This document shows, one piece after another, positions 1-6,539 of a stretch of DNA of 9,048 nt (position 1 is the first letter of the stretch; every line of letters starts with the position of its first letter). Under the pieces are notes generated by a model. It was not told the DNA's origin and did not search any database. It saw only the letters and a list, made by a program, of their open reading frames with translations. A program made the translations under genes and the position numbers. This stretch comes from JBEKDJ01 sp050014415. GTDB lineage: Bacteria; Desulfobacterota; BSN033; UBA1163. Location: NCBI GenBank assembly GCA_050014415.1, contig JBEKDJ010000181.1, positions 1-9,048 on the forward strand. Direction: 5' to 3'.

Positions 1-110
1 TTTGCCGTATGCCGTACTCGGTCACAGGGATCATCAGCCGTATGGAGATGCAAGTCAACTTTTAGGGGCTTAAGTTCTTTGATCCTGGCAGCCGATTCTT
101 TCATTGCCAT
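1..110 (-). CDS. PHP-domain protein, N-terminal fragment
   Basis: The first 36 residues of a minus-strand gene are present, and the rest lies beyond the left edge. After a short basic and charged lead, residues 18-24 read VDLHLHT, followed by ADDPCD. The D-L-H-x-H-T motif is the first metal-binding motif of the PHP fold (H21 and H23 here), found in metal-dependent phosphoesterases, PolC/DnaE3 exonuclease domains, histidinol phosphatase and many stand-alone proteins. The 'HTADDPCD' continuation resembles small stand-alone PHP phosphoesterases, but one motif cannot give the substrate. The ATG at 110 is used because an in-frame TAG lies 12 codons upstream. An alternative ATG lies at 104. No clear ribosome binding site is visible. 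Confidence 0.6.
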   Translation of the reverse strand, partial: MAMKESAARIKELKPLKVDLHLHTADDPCDRVRHTA

Positions 111-242
111 GTTTGTGTTTGACGGAGATATATTTCTAGGACCCTATTTTTTCTTACAAGATCCCTCAAGACACCATGCCAACACCGGTTTCACAGTATT
201 TTACAGATTTTGGACGGAGTCACTGCACACCCTCTAATGGCA

Positions 243-506
243 TCAGACTTTGCTCAACGCATGCGCCCTAATCTTTTCTTCCAATTCGATCTTTGATAAT
301 GCCCGCCAACCGGGAATATTCTTACTGATATTGATTTTCATCCCTCGATCAATGATCGGAATAATGAAGGCGAGACCCGGACCTGCGATTTTGAAAAACC
401 GTCCAAACCGAAAGATTGCAAGCCTCTCATCTTCTCTCAAGATCTTGACAGAGATCAAAATCGCACCTGCCAGTATAACGAACAACCCAACGAATGAGGA
501 CATCAT
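243..506 (-). CDS. Short SPFH/stomatin-like membrane protein
   Basis: This is a small membrane protein of about 87 residues. Residues 3-23 form one hydrophobic segment, followed by a stretch (EDERLAIFRFGRF then GPGLAFIIPIIDR) that matches the start of SPFH/Band 7 proteins such as stomatin and slipin. Those families are usually 250 residues or more. Here the protein ends about 60 residues into the domain with a charged tail (PGWRALS, then ELEEKI). It lies 15 nt downstream of the SagB-type nitroreductase on the same strand, so they are probably co-transcribed. ATG 506 is chosen over TTG 512 because a weak GGA sits 6 nt before it; ATG 503 is also possible. It may be a genuine short family or a truncated gene. 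The intact short tail and tight spacing favour a real short protein. Its function is unknown; a membrane-anchoring or scaffold role is only a guess. Confidence 0.65.
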   Translation of the reverse strand: MMSSFVGLFVILAGAILISVKILREDERLAIFRFGRFFKIAGPGLAFIIPIIDRGMKINISKNIPGWRALSKIELEEKIRAHALSKV

Positions 507-521
507 TGCCAATCCGGATCA

Positions 522-1178
522 TCACTTCTTCGGGTATCCCACCGATTGCACAAGAGTGATCTTCTGGTCCGGTCGCAGCTCCATTAACTTGGCCAAAGCA
601 GGTCTATCGACGGCTGCACGGACAACCGTTGCCAGTCCTTCGGATGCGCAGTATAGGTAAACGTTCTCGGCAATGAAGCCTGCGTGAGCAGCGGAATAAA
701 CCTCCTTATCTTCATTGGTAGCCCTGCTCATCTTCGAAAAATCTGCCACATAAATCAAGTTCAGCGGGACCTGCGCAACGAAGGGTTGGCGACCTGTCAT
801 TGAACGAACGTCTTGTACAAGCACTGGTTTTAAAAGCTGGGCCTTCGCATCAAACACATAAAGGCCGTCGGCAGTGGCGACATAGATCTCCGTTTCCTGC
901 ATATTCATTGCAGAAGGTGCGGTACGGCCCCCTGACTCTGGGCGATTCACTCCGAAGGCAGCCCAAAGTAGATTTGAGAGCACCTGCATGGGGAGCTTCT
1001 CAGTACTGAATTCGCGTGAAGATTTCCTATCCTTCAATACCTGCATGAGAGGTTTGCCGCCATCCATTTGCGGCTTTGGAAGCTGAACTGGCTTAAGCTC
1101 TTCTGAAAAAGCTAAAAGGGGAAATATGAACAGAAATGCCAAAACCAAAAAAGCGGCAAGCAACGAATTCTTCTTCAT
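522..1178 (-). CDS. Exported SagB-type nitroreductase-family protein
   Basis: This is a 218-residue protein with a clear Sec signal peptide: MKK, a hydrophobic core over residues 6-23, and likely cleavage after AFS at 25/26. The mature part has the SagB/ThcOx branch of the nitroreductase fold: RKSSREF at 51-57 (FMN phosphate contact region in the family), LLWAAFGVNR at 70-79, RTAPSAMNMQ at 85-94 and a C-terminal VGYPKK. Relatives bind FMN. Those in toxin or cyclopeptide clusters oxidise azolines, but stand-alone exported copies in anaerobes have no known substrate. No RiPP precursor or cyclodehydratase is nearby, so a general periplasmic redox role is more likely than azoline oxidation. The start is well supported by a GAGGAGG ribosome site just before ATG 1178. 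It heads a minus-strand pair with the short SPFH gene. Confidence 0.8.
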   Translation of the reverse strand: MKKNSLLAAFLVLAFLFIFPLLAFSEELKPVQLPKPQMDGGKPLMQVLKDRKSSREFSTEKLPMQVLSNLLWAAFGVNRPESGGRTAPSAMNMQETEIYVATADGLYVFDAKAQLLKPVLVQDVRSMTGRQPFVAQVPLNLIYVADFSKMSRATNEDKEVYSAAHAGFIAENVYLYCASEGLATVVRAAVDRPALAKLMELRPDQKITLVQSVGYPKK

Positions 1179-1264
1179 TGTAGTCCTCCTCTATCTACTT
1201 CTGTTGCAACGAAGGTGGTATATCCCGCTCGTTCCAATCAGAATTCAATCCGGAATCGTATCAT

Positions 1265-1293
1265 ATCATAACACTTTCTTAAGAGGAAGGTAA
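1265..1293 (-). promoter_or_regulatory. Candidate promoter for the SagB-type nitroreductase unit
   Basis: On the minus strand, TATGAT (1270-1265) is preceded by TG plus one base, which is the extended -10 pattern. A weak -35, TTACCT (1293-1288), lies 17 nt upstream. It sits about 87 nt before the sagB-like ATG. It matches sigma70-type consensus by eye only. Confidence 0.35.
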
Positions 1294-1477
1294 GTCTCCT
1301 GTCAGGAAGAATTCTGTGATTCAGACAACAGGCATCAGCCTGAGAATCTACAAAGGAGTAAGGGCAATTCAAGAATTTAAGAAGTCATCCCCTTTAATCG
1401 GTTTGATATTCGATGCCGTTTTGTTTAGAATTATTGTGATTCCTTCGTTATTTCTTTGGCACCATGAAGGTTGGGTC

Positions 1478-2191
1478 ATGAAGCCGCGAAAATCTTCATC
1501 TACCCTCAAATCCTTTGAAGACTTGAAAGCCTTACTCGAAAGCGAACCTCTTGCTTTGCCTAAGCGCCGTCATGCTGAGCTCGTCGATCCTGAGGATAAA
1601 CAGCGTCCTGAATTAGAGGAAGAGCTGTTTGAAAAGGCCATGGAAGGTGTGACACCCATCTCAAGAGACAACTACGTTGAAAGGATTTTCCAAATCGAGC
1701 TACCTGAAAGCTCCAGGAATAGAGAGGATACTGAGATACTAGAGAAGCTCAGGGATCTTGTGAGATATGGGAAAGGGTTTCATGTTGCCGATACACCCGA
1801 ATACATAGAAGGCACAGGGTATCATGTCCATCCAGCGATTGCAAAACGTCTACATCGCGGAGATTACTCCATACAGGCGTTTGTTGATCTTCACGGACTC
1901 CTCGTAGAGGATGCCAAGGATGTCTTTGAGAAATTCCTAAGATGGGCAGTGATGGCTGGGAAGAGAGGTGTTCTCATCATACACGGTCGGGGTCTCTCTT
2001 CCCCTTCGGAGCCTGTTCTGAAGAAAAAGGTCATCGAATGGCTTACACGTGGTCCATGGCGAAAATGGGTCGTTGCGTATTCCAGCGCGAGATCCTGTGA
2101 TGGGGGTGCAGGGGCAACCTATTTGCTACTTAGGCCCCGACCTGTTTCGAAGCGGCTAAAGAAAAGGGGTGTGGAAGCTAAGAAGAGATGA
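1478..2191 (+). CDS. Smr-domain (MutS2 C-terminal-like) protein
   Basis: This 237-residue protein ends in an Smr domain. The first 125 residues are charged and likely a flexible or helical lead. The Smr domain starts near residue 135 with FVDLHGL (D137, H139, G140), followed by IIHGRG (HGRG 169-172) and closes with GGAGATYLLLR at 209-219, all hallmark motifs. Smr domains bind or cleave branched DNA or, in several bacteria, act on mRNA at stalled ribosomes; stand-alone bacterial versions such as E. coli YdaL/SmrB are nucleases. The ATG at 1478 has a GAAGG about 7 nt upstream and gives the usual length. A GTG at 1316 is in frame, but it would add 54 mostly hydrophobic residues not expected in this family. 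The stop overlaps the next start (ATGA), so the two are translationally coupled. The 299 nt before the chosen start hold the divergent sagB promoter and no other gene I can support. Confidence 0.85.
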   Translation: MKPRKSSSTLKSFEDLKALLESEPLALPKRRHAELVDPEDKQRPELEEELFEKAMEGVTPISRDNYVERIFQIELPESSRNREDTEILEKLRDLVRYGKGFHVADTPEYIEGTGYHVHPAIAKRLHRGDYSIQAFVDLHGLLVEDAKDVFEKFLRWAVMAGKRGVLIIHGRGLSSPSEPVLKKKVIEWLTRGPWRKWVVAYSSARSCDGGAGATYLLLRPRPVSKRLKKRGVEAKKR

Positions 2192-2402
2192 AGTGTCGGA
2201 GTCATCCAGAGAGAGATGCCGTTGCGGTCTGTCAGAAATATGAAGCCGGGTTCTGTCAGGAATGCTGCGAATGCCTTAGCATTGACCATTGTGTGAATGT
2301 ATGGATCCGAAGCTCTACTGCAAGTACAGAACCCAGTGCATCATCTGGGAGATGTCAAGGGATTGCAGAAGAAAGGAAATCGGAACAGAAAGAGAAGAAT
2401 AG
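2188..2402 (+). pseudogene. Cys-rich zinc-finger-like small protein, frameshifted
   Basis: The gene starts by ATGA overlap with the Smr gene. The first 30 or so codons encode a Cys/His-rich segment, MKCRSHPERDAVAVCQKY then GFCQECCEC, resembling short B-box or zinc-ribbon-like proteins. After about 2288 this frame becomes low-quality sequence ending at 2448. The frame one base back, open from 2286 (after a TGA at 2283) to a TAG at 2400-2402, reads CMDPKLYCKYRTQC then IIWEMSRDC. That is a natural continuation with regularly spaced cysteines. The simplest reading is one lost base (or two gained) between 2286 and 2300, giving an original protein of about 71 residues. I see no slippery heptamer, so programmed frameshifting is unlikely. 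It could be a pseudogene or a sequencing/assembly error. Function unknown; metal binding is inferred from the cysteines. Confidence 0.6.
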
Positions 2403-2538
2403 GGTGATGGGTATCCATTTCTCTGTCCATCATTGTCCCAGTCACTAGAATTCTGATTGGCATAAGATATCTATTAGAACAAAACTTCAACTGAATATAG
2501 CTTGCAGTTCAATAATGATTATGCCGAGGAATACAAGA

Positions 2539-3051
2539 ATGATAATCAGGCAAGAAAAACCAGAAGATGTGATCGATATTTCCGCCTTGAATGAACTCGC
2601 ATTTGGTCAGCCACAGGAAGCTAAGATTATAGACAAATTGAGAAACAACTGTGGAAACCTGCTCTTACTTGTTGCAATAGAAAACGGGAAAATAGTAGGA
2701 CACATCCTCTTCATTCCAGCCGAAATTGAAGGTCCACGCGGCGTCATCAAAGGCATGGGGCTTGCCCCCATGGCTGTTCTGCCTGAAATGCAACGGCAAG
2801 GAATAGGGACGCAATTGGTTAAGAAGGGGATAGAAGAATTAAGAAGATTTCAATGCCCATTTATTATTGTCCTTGGCCATCCTGAATATTATCCGCGTTT
2901 TGGTTTTGAGAGAGCATTGCTATACGGCGTAAAATCTCAATGGGAAGGCATCCCAGATGATGTGTTCATGATTCTGTGGCTTGACACATCAAAGGCAGGG
3001 CAAGTTTCGGGTCTTGCAAAATATAGAGAAGAATTCAATGAAGCGGTTTAA
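2539..3051 (+). CDS. GNAT N-acetyltransferase, YhbS-like
   Basis: This 170-residue protein has the GCN5-related acetyltransferase fold. It begins MIIRQEKPED, typical of strand 1. The acetyl-CoA pyrophosphate loop is QRQGIG at 85-90 (Q/R-x-x-G-x-G/A), preceded by MAVLPEM. It then has VLGHPEYYPRFGFE at 111-124, a signature of the YhbS/COG3153 branch. Acceptor substrates for that branch are mostly unknown. ATG 2539 is chosen because AGGA lies 8 nt upstream and the protein then begins at the conserved strand. ATGs at 2515 and 2521 are in frame but lack a ribosome site. No close operon partner: it is about 135 nt from the Cys-rich gene remnant and 150 nt from tag. Confidence 0.88.
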   Translation: MIIRQEKPEDVIDISALNELAFGQPQEAKIIDKLRNNCGNLLLLVAIENGKIVGHILFIPAEIEGPRGVIKGMGLAPMAVLPEMQRQGIGTQLVKKGIEELRRFQCPFIIVLGHPEYYPRFGFERALLYGVKSQWEGIPDDVFMILWLDTSKAGQVSGLAKYREEFNEAV

Positions 3052-3122
3052 TCAAAGACTGCATGACGAGTCATTTCACTGGACACGGGTTGAACGTGGT
3101 CTTGTTCTGAGCTCTGGTCGTT

Positions 3123-3164
3123 CCCCGCGCCAGTGACTTCAGGTATAGGCGCAGTGCTGCGGGG
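3123..3164. repeat. Imperfect palindrome upstream of tag
   Basis: CCCC (3123-3126) pairs with GGGG (3161-3164), and GCGCC (3127-3131) with GGCGC (3148-3152), leaving an 8-nt one-sided bulge and a 16-nt loop. It ends about 38 nt before the tag start. There is no T-run after it, so it is not an obvious intrinsic terminator. It could be a leader or 3' structure of the GNAT transcript. Found by eye only. Confidence 0.3.
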
Positions 3165-3201
3165 CACTAACGGCATCAAATCAATCAGGTGAGGGAGACC
3201 G

Positions 3202-3786
3202 ATGAACCGTTGTGAATGGGCGAATAGGGGAGAGTTCGAACAGTCCTATCACGATAATGAATGGGGTGTCCCCATTCACGACGACAGGAGTCTATTCGAG
3301 TTTCTTATTTTGGAAGGTGCGCAAGCGGGATTGAGTTGGTCAACGATTCTAAAAAAACGGGAAGGTTACAGAGAGGCTTTCGATAATTTTGATGCCCGGA
3401 GGATTTCCAAATACTCAGAGAAAGATATCTCCATGTTACTTACGGACTATGGGATCATAAGAAACAGGCTTAAAATCAGCGCGACGATCACTAACGCGAG
3501 AGCGTTTCTTCAGTTACAGAGAGAATTTGGGAGTTTTGACAATTACATTTGGCAATTCGTCAATGGAAAACAAATCCGGAATTCATGGAAAAAGCTAACT
3601 GATATTCCCACAAGCACGTGTGAGTCTGATGCCATGAGTAGAGATTTAAAGAAAAGAGGATTCAAGTTTGTTGGGACAACAATCTGTTATGCGTTCATGC
3701 AAGCAGTGGGCATGGTAAACGATCATGTCGTAGACTGTTTTAGGTACAGAATTCTCGTGAATCAGGACAAGGCATCAAGAGTGTGA
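3202..3786 (+). CDS. tag: DNA-3-methyladenine glycosylase I
   Basis: This 194-residue protein is a full-length match to the Tag family (E. coli Tag is 187 residues). It excises 3-methyladenine from alkylated DNA, the first step of base-excision repair, in the cytoplasm. The key residues sit at the same numbers as in E. coli Tag: zinc ligands C4, H17, H175 and C179, E38 in the base-recognition pocket, and W46 in GAQAGLSW. The N-terminal RCEWAN and YHDNEWGVP and the C-terminal MVNDHVVDCFRY blocks are all intact. A GAGGGAGA ribosome site precedes ATG 3202. It appears to be a single-gene unit with structured spacers on both sides. Confidence 0.95.
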   Translation: MNRCEWANRGEFEQSYHDNEWGVPIHDDRSLFEFLILEGAQAGLSWSTILKKREGYREAFDNFDARRISKYSEKDISMLLTDYGIIRNRLKISATITNARAFLQLQREFGSFDNYIWQFVNGKQIRNSWKKLTDIPTSTCESDAMSRDLKKRGFKFVGTTICYAFMQAVGMVNDHVVDCFRYRILVNQDKASRV

Positions 3787-3794
3787 ACAGGATG

Positions 3795-3846
3795 CCGGGA
3801 AACGCAGGCGTCATAGTTCTGGCGTTATGACGGCACCGGTTCCCGG
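3795..3846. repeat. Long imperfect inverted repeat after tag
   Basis: The outer arms CCGGGAA (3795-3801) and TTCCCGG (3840-3846) pair perfectly, as do the inner arms CGTCATA (3809-3815) and TATGACG (3826-3832). They are separated by a 7x7 internal loop, with a 10-nt apical loop. It starts 8 nt after the tag stop. No T-tract follows, so it is at best a non-canonical terminator or 3' protective structure. The rest of the spacer to 4039 holds a CCTAAC/GTTAGG dyad (3922-3948) and the candidate promoter of the next gene. Confidence 0.4.
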
Positions 3847-3950
3847 AACATTCCGAGGGGTGGTGATAATTTGACTTCTGACAAACGCAGCTTATAGACT
3901 CGACCTGAGGAAAATGAGACGCCTAACGCGGTTGAGGCTAAGGTTAGGAT

Positions 3951-3977
3951 TTGGAGTAGACCCCAAACAGATATAAA
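3951..3977 (+). promoter_or_regulatory. Candidate promoter for the CMD/AhpD-like selenoprotein gene
   Basis: A -10-like TATAAA (3972-3977) has a weak -35 TTGGAG 15 nt upstream (or TTTGGA at 16 nt). It lies about 60 nt before the start codon at 4040. The -10 is good, the -35 is poor, and the call is by eye. Confidence 0.3.
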
Positions 3978-4039
3978 GTATCGGAGATAAATACTCAGAT
4001 TTAGATAGGTGAAAATCCAAACTTAAAGGAGGAAACGTC

Positions 4040-4570
4040 ATGGCTGTTATTAATCCGCTATCGAAAAAGGATGCATCCGCTTCCGTACACGGCGTTTATG
4101 ACGCTTTTACCCAGAAATTCGGGTTCATGCCCAACATCTTCGCCGCGATGGCTTATCGACCGGAAGCACTCTCAAGCTTCGTACCATTCTTCCTGTCAGT
4201 GATGGGCGAGGGGATGCTCTCGAGTCGTGACAAGGAGTTGGTTTACCTCGCTACGTCAATGATCAACGGTTGCGAGTATTGAACCCGCGCCCACATTGCT
4301 TCGGCGAAGCAAGCTGGCGTGACCAACGAGCAGTTTAAGGACTTGCTCTTCTACCGACGCAGTGAAGCCTTTGACGATAAGGACAAGGCGACTCTCCATT
4401 TTGTTCAGCTTGTTACACGAGCCGCATCCGCTGTCCGGGAGAATGTCCTTGAAGAGTTGAGGAAGTATTATGACGAGAAGCAGATCGTGGAGTTGACCCT
4501 CCTCATCTGCACGGCCAACTTCACCAATCGATTCAACGACGCGCTTCAATTAACTCCTGATTTAGGCTAA
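4040..4570 (+). CDS. CMD/AhpD-like peroxidase-related selenoprotein (in-frame TGA = Sec81)
   Basis: The reading frame from ATG 4040 (strong AGGAGG ribosome site) meets one TGA at 4280-4282 and stays open in the same frame to TAA 4568-4570. With the TGA read as selenocysteine the product is 176 residues and matches the carboxymuconolactone decarboxylase/AhpD-like peroxidase-related family over its whole length. The TGA replaces the second Cys of the CxxC redox pair: INGCEY, then Sec81, then TRAH. E66, C78, U81 and H85 have the same spacing as the AhpD catalytic residues E118, C130, C133 and H137 of Mycobacterium tuberculosis. Family members reduce peroxides or act as thiol-disulfide partners in the cytoplasm, and a selenolate would make that step faster. 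A SECIS-like hairpin follows the TGA. AhpD-like and CMD-domain selenoproteins are known from bacterial surveys. The alternative is a nonsense mutation (TGC/TGT to TGA), but the hairpin and the undamaged downstream half argue against it. Automatic annotation would split it at 4282. Confidence 0.85.
4286..4321 (+). promoter_or_regulatory. Bacterial SECIS-like element downstream of the Sec TGA
   Basis: The perfect 7-bp arms TTGCTTC (4296-4302) and GAAGCAA (4306-4312) close a GGC loop (4303-4305). A lower stem pairs CGCGCC (4286-4291) with GGCGTG (4316-4321), including one G-U, across a small internal loop. The loop begins 21 nt after the TGA (20 nt between) and starts with GG. Both traits fit the known bacterial SECIS pattern bound by SelB (loop about 16-37 nt after UGA, a G among its first two bases). 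The hairpin is also coding (TRAHIASAKQAGV). Confidence 0.75.
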
Positions 4571-4802
4571 GCACTGTGAAGGGAAGGACGGCGACCAAAC
4601 ATTAAGAGGCCGCTCGACGGCCAACAACCGGTTAAAGCGAAACGCGGGATAGCTGGGCACTCATCAAATTTCCTTTCGGCGCGGGTCGGATGCTTGTCGT
4701 CAGCGCCCGCTGAGCAGGAAGCTGAGCCGTATCTCTATCCATCGGTCATTGATTGCGCTGATGAGTTGGATATAAACGGGATGTGAAAAAGGGGTTGCGT
4801 TC

Positions 4803-5714
4803 TTAAGTGCGGCAATAGGGAAGCCAGATGCCTTCCTGATATATGAGGCGGCTCGTATTATCTCCTGGACGGGAAGGCCTTCCGTGATCCAAATAGACAG
4901 GGGTTTCTCCTTTTTGGTAAATCTCATATTCTGGGTCCCATGGGAAAATAAGAAAGGGTCCACTCGTTATCTTCGTAAGAACTGCAAGGATTGGTCGAAT
5001 TTCGCTATTTTTTGATGAGGTGAATACTTCGTCGATGGTTTTGAATCGGGAAAGGTCTTCAAGCGTTTTCAGGGTAGGGGGGCTTAAGATGACCTCTCCC
5101 TTCAGGTTCTCCTCCAAAGCCTCCTGAGGGGTTATCCAGGCTCCGGCTGTTGTTTCCTTCTGATCGTGACTCGCTTCCTGGCCTGCAAAATAACGTGCAA
5201 GAAAGAAACGGGTATCAAATCGTTCGGATCGGGCTTCGGGTGTAATCCAGTGGGCATAATAATGGAGGTGATCCAACGCAAATAGAAGATTCTCTTTCTT
5301 TGCCAGTTGGCAGATTGTCAGTTTACCTTTTTGAAGTGATTCCCGATAATTCAAAAATCTTCTCTGTTCATCTTGATCTTTTACTTGGAAGAGACTTCCA
5401 TTCCGGTCATAGGCAAGAAGCACTCCTGCCTCCTCAAAGAGTTCCCGAATTCCTGCAATCCAATGTGCAAAACTCTCCTCTGGGGAGAGTGTCCCACCAA
5501 GAATCTTTTGAGCCATGTCAAAGGTGATTCCCCTACTGAGAGAACCAATTTCTAAAGAGCCGTCGTTCCGGTCGACTCTCCCCCCTGGATAGACGAAATT
5601 TCCTCCCATGAAACTGTTCTTTTCATGCCGCTTGAGTAGAAAAATCTCGAATTCGCCAGGTTCCTTGTCTCTGAGGAGAATAACCGTTGACGCCATTTTG
5701 GGAGCAACCGCCAT
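4803..5714 (-). CDS. Nudix hydrolase, NUDT19-like with split Nudix box
   Basis: This 303-residue protein has a Nudix fold. FVYPGGRVD at 40-48 is the start of the Nudix box and REL-FEEAG at 90-97 its catalytic helix (metal-binding E94 and E95). In the usual pattern the G and the REL motif are 14 residues apart. Here they are 45 apart, so about 31 residues are inserted. That layout is known from the NUDT19/RP2 branch, whose mammalian member hydrolyses CoA and acyl-CoA. CoA-type pyrophosphate cleavage is therefore a reasonable inference but is not shown by the sequence. ATG 5714 is preferred over TTG 5720 because AGGA lies 7 nt before it. It converges with the selenoprotein gene across a 232-nt spacer (4571-4802). 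That spacer holds only a short GGCCG/CGGCC hairpin (4608-4622) and no gene I can support. Confidence 0.85.
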   Translation of the reverse strand: MAVAPKMASTVILLRDKEPGEFEIFLLKRHEKNSFMGGNFVYPGGRVDRNDGSLEIGSLSRGITFDMAQKILGGTLSPEESFAHWIAGIRELFEEAGVLLAYDRNGSLFQVKDQDEQRRFLNYRESLQKGKLTICQLAKKENLLFALDHLHYYAHWITPEARSERFDTRFFLARYFAGQEASHDQKETTAGAWITPQEALEENLKGEVILSPPTLKTLEDLSRFKTIDEVFTSSKNSEIRPILAVLTKITSGPFLIFPWDPEYEIYQKGETPVYLDHGRPSRPGDNTSRLIYQEGIWLPYCRT

Positions 5715-5759
5715 CGTCAAATCCTATGAACAGCAGTCATTGGGTGGTTAGAGGATGAG

Positions 5760-5807
5760 GTCACCCAGTCATTCGGTGACTCAATGACCCATTGACACAG
5801 AAACTCA
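5760..5807. repeat. Degenerate 8-nt tandem repeat between two minus-strand genes
   Basis: Successive octamers read gtcaccca, gtcattcg, gtgactca, atgaccca, ttgacaca and gaaactca, all variants of rTGACyCA in the same 8-nt phase. The stretch also contains overlapping short dyads such as GTCACC/GGTGAC and CAATG/CATTG. A related AGTCATTGGGTG lies just left at 5735-5746. It fills most of the spacer between the nitroreductase stop and the Nudix start. No function is evident. Confidence 0.5.
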
Positions 5808-5818
5808 TAAACCTACCT

Positions 5819-6472
5819 TTATTCAATCCATCGTACAAATTCCTCAAGATTGTCTCTTGGAGACTTGAAGCGATTAATGGGAACATCCCAATCCGGGTAC
5901 CCCAAAGCGATACCGATAATCACATTCTTATTCTCCGGGATGTTGAGCAGATCCTTGATCTCATCTTCGTAGGCGATGATCAAGCCAACGGGGCAAGTTC
6001 CCAAGCCAAATTCATGAGCAGTCAGAACGAAGTATCCCAAGGCTATCCCAATATCCACCCTGCGGGCCTCTGGAAATGCGTCATCGAGACAGAGAAGGAC
6101 CGCTACTGGAGCTCCATAGAAGTGACAACTTCCTTCGTTGGTAAATTGGTCAGAAGTCACTCCCATTTCTTCAAAAAAGGGATTCATTAGATTGAGGGTT
6201 TTGGCACCTCTTTTCCCGTATGTCTTGGGTAAGGGCTTAACGTTCCCAGGACTACAACCGATCTGTTTTTCCCGGTATGCCCTGATCAACTTTCGGCTCA
6301 GTCTCTCCTTTTCTTCGCCAGTCACGACAACAAATTCCCAAGGCTGGAGGTTGATCGCAGAAGGAGCGTGAATGGTGAACCTTAGAATCTCCTCAAGCTT
6401 CTCCTTAGGGACTGGATCAGGCTTGAAAGCTCTGATGGTTTTTCTCTCTTGAATCGCCTTGAGCAAATCCAT
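5819..6472 (-). CDS. Nitroreductase-family FMN oxidoreductase
   Basis: This 217-residue protein is a single-domain nitroreductase-fold enzyme without a signal peptide, so it is cytoplasmic. It has RKTIRAF at 10-16 (FMN phosphate-binding region), APSAINLQPW at 36-45, a hydrophobic core helix IGIALGYFVLTAHEFGLGTC, and the C-terminal IGIALGYPDW. Family members transfer electrons from NAD(P)H or another donor to nitroaromatics, quinones or flavins through FMN. The physiological substrate is unknown here. Residues about 69-115 form an insert carrying one Cys (C73), which varies between subfamilies. A GGGAGGG ribosome site precedes ATG 6472. It is only distantly like the exported SagB-type protein elsewhere in the window, so the two are not duplicates. 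Confidence 0.9.
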   Translation of the reverse strand: MDLLKAIQERKTIRAFKPDPVPKEKLEEILRFTIHAPSAINLQPWEFVVVTGEEKERLSRKLIRAYREKQIGCSPGNVKPLPKTYGKRGAKTLNLMNPFFEEMGVTSDQFTNEGSCHFYGAPVAVLLCLDDAFPEARRVDIGIALGYFVLTAHEFGLGTCPVGLIIAYEDEIKDLLNIPENKNVIIGIALGYPDWDVPINRFKSPRDNLEEFVRWIE

Positions 6473-6539
6473 ATACGCCCTCCCTTTTTCATTCCAAAAT
6501 CAACTTCTGTTTTGAAGCGTACCCTATCTCTCTTCAGAC

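Noticed and set aside
1316..1477. N-terminal extension of the Smr protein from GTG 1316
   Set aside because: It adds 54 hydrophobic, unusual residues. ATG 1478 has a ribosome site and gives family-like length.
3795..3846. Intrinsic terminator after tag
   Set aside because: The hairpin is large and broken by a 7x7 internal loop, and no T-tract follows.
3052..4039. Integron attC-like sites around the tag gene (CTAACG, GCCTAAC, GTTAGG near palindromes)
   Set aside because: The motifs are not paired at attC spacing, the GTTRRRY core is not met at the right end, and no integrase is present.
4256..4549. Minus-strand open frame opposite the selenoprotein gene
   Set aside because: It is a shadow of the plus-strand gene with no ribosome site or recognisable protein.
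4319..4570. A separate gene starting at 4319 downstream of the TGA
   Set aside because: It is in frame with 4040-4282 and encodes the C-terminal half of the same CMD domain. The apparent start is an internal GTG.
4700..4963. Minus-strand open frame overlapping the Nudix C-terminus
   Set aside because: It overlaps the Nudix coding region in another frame and shows no family features.
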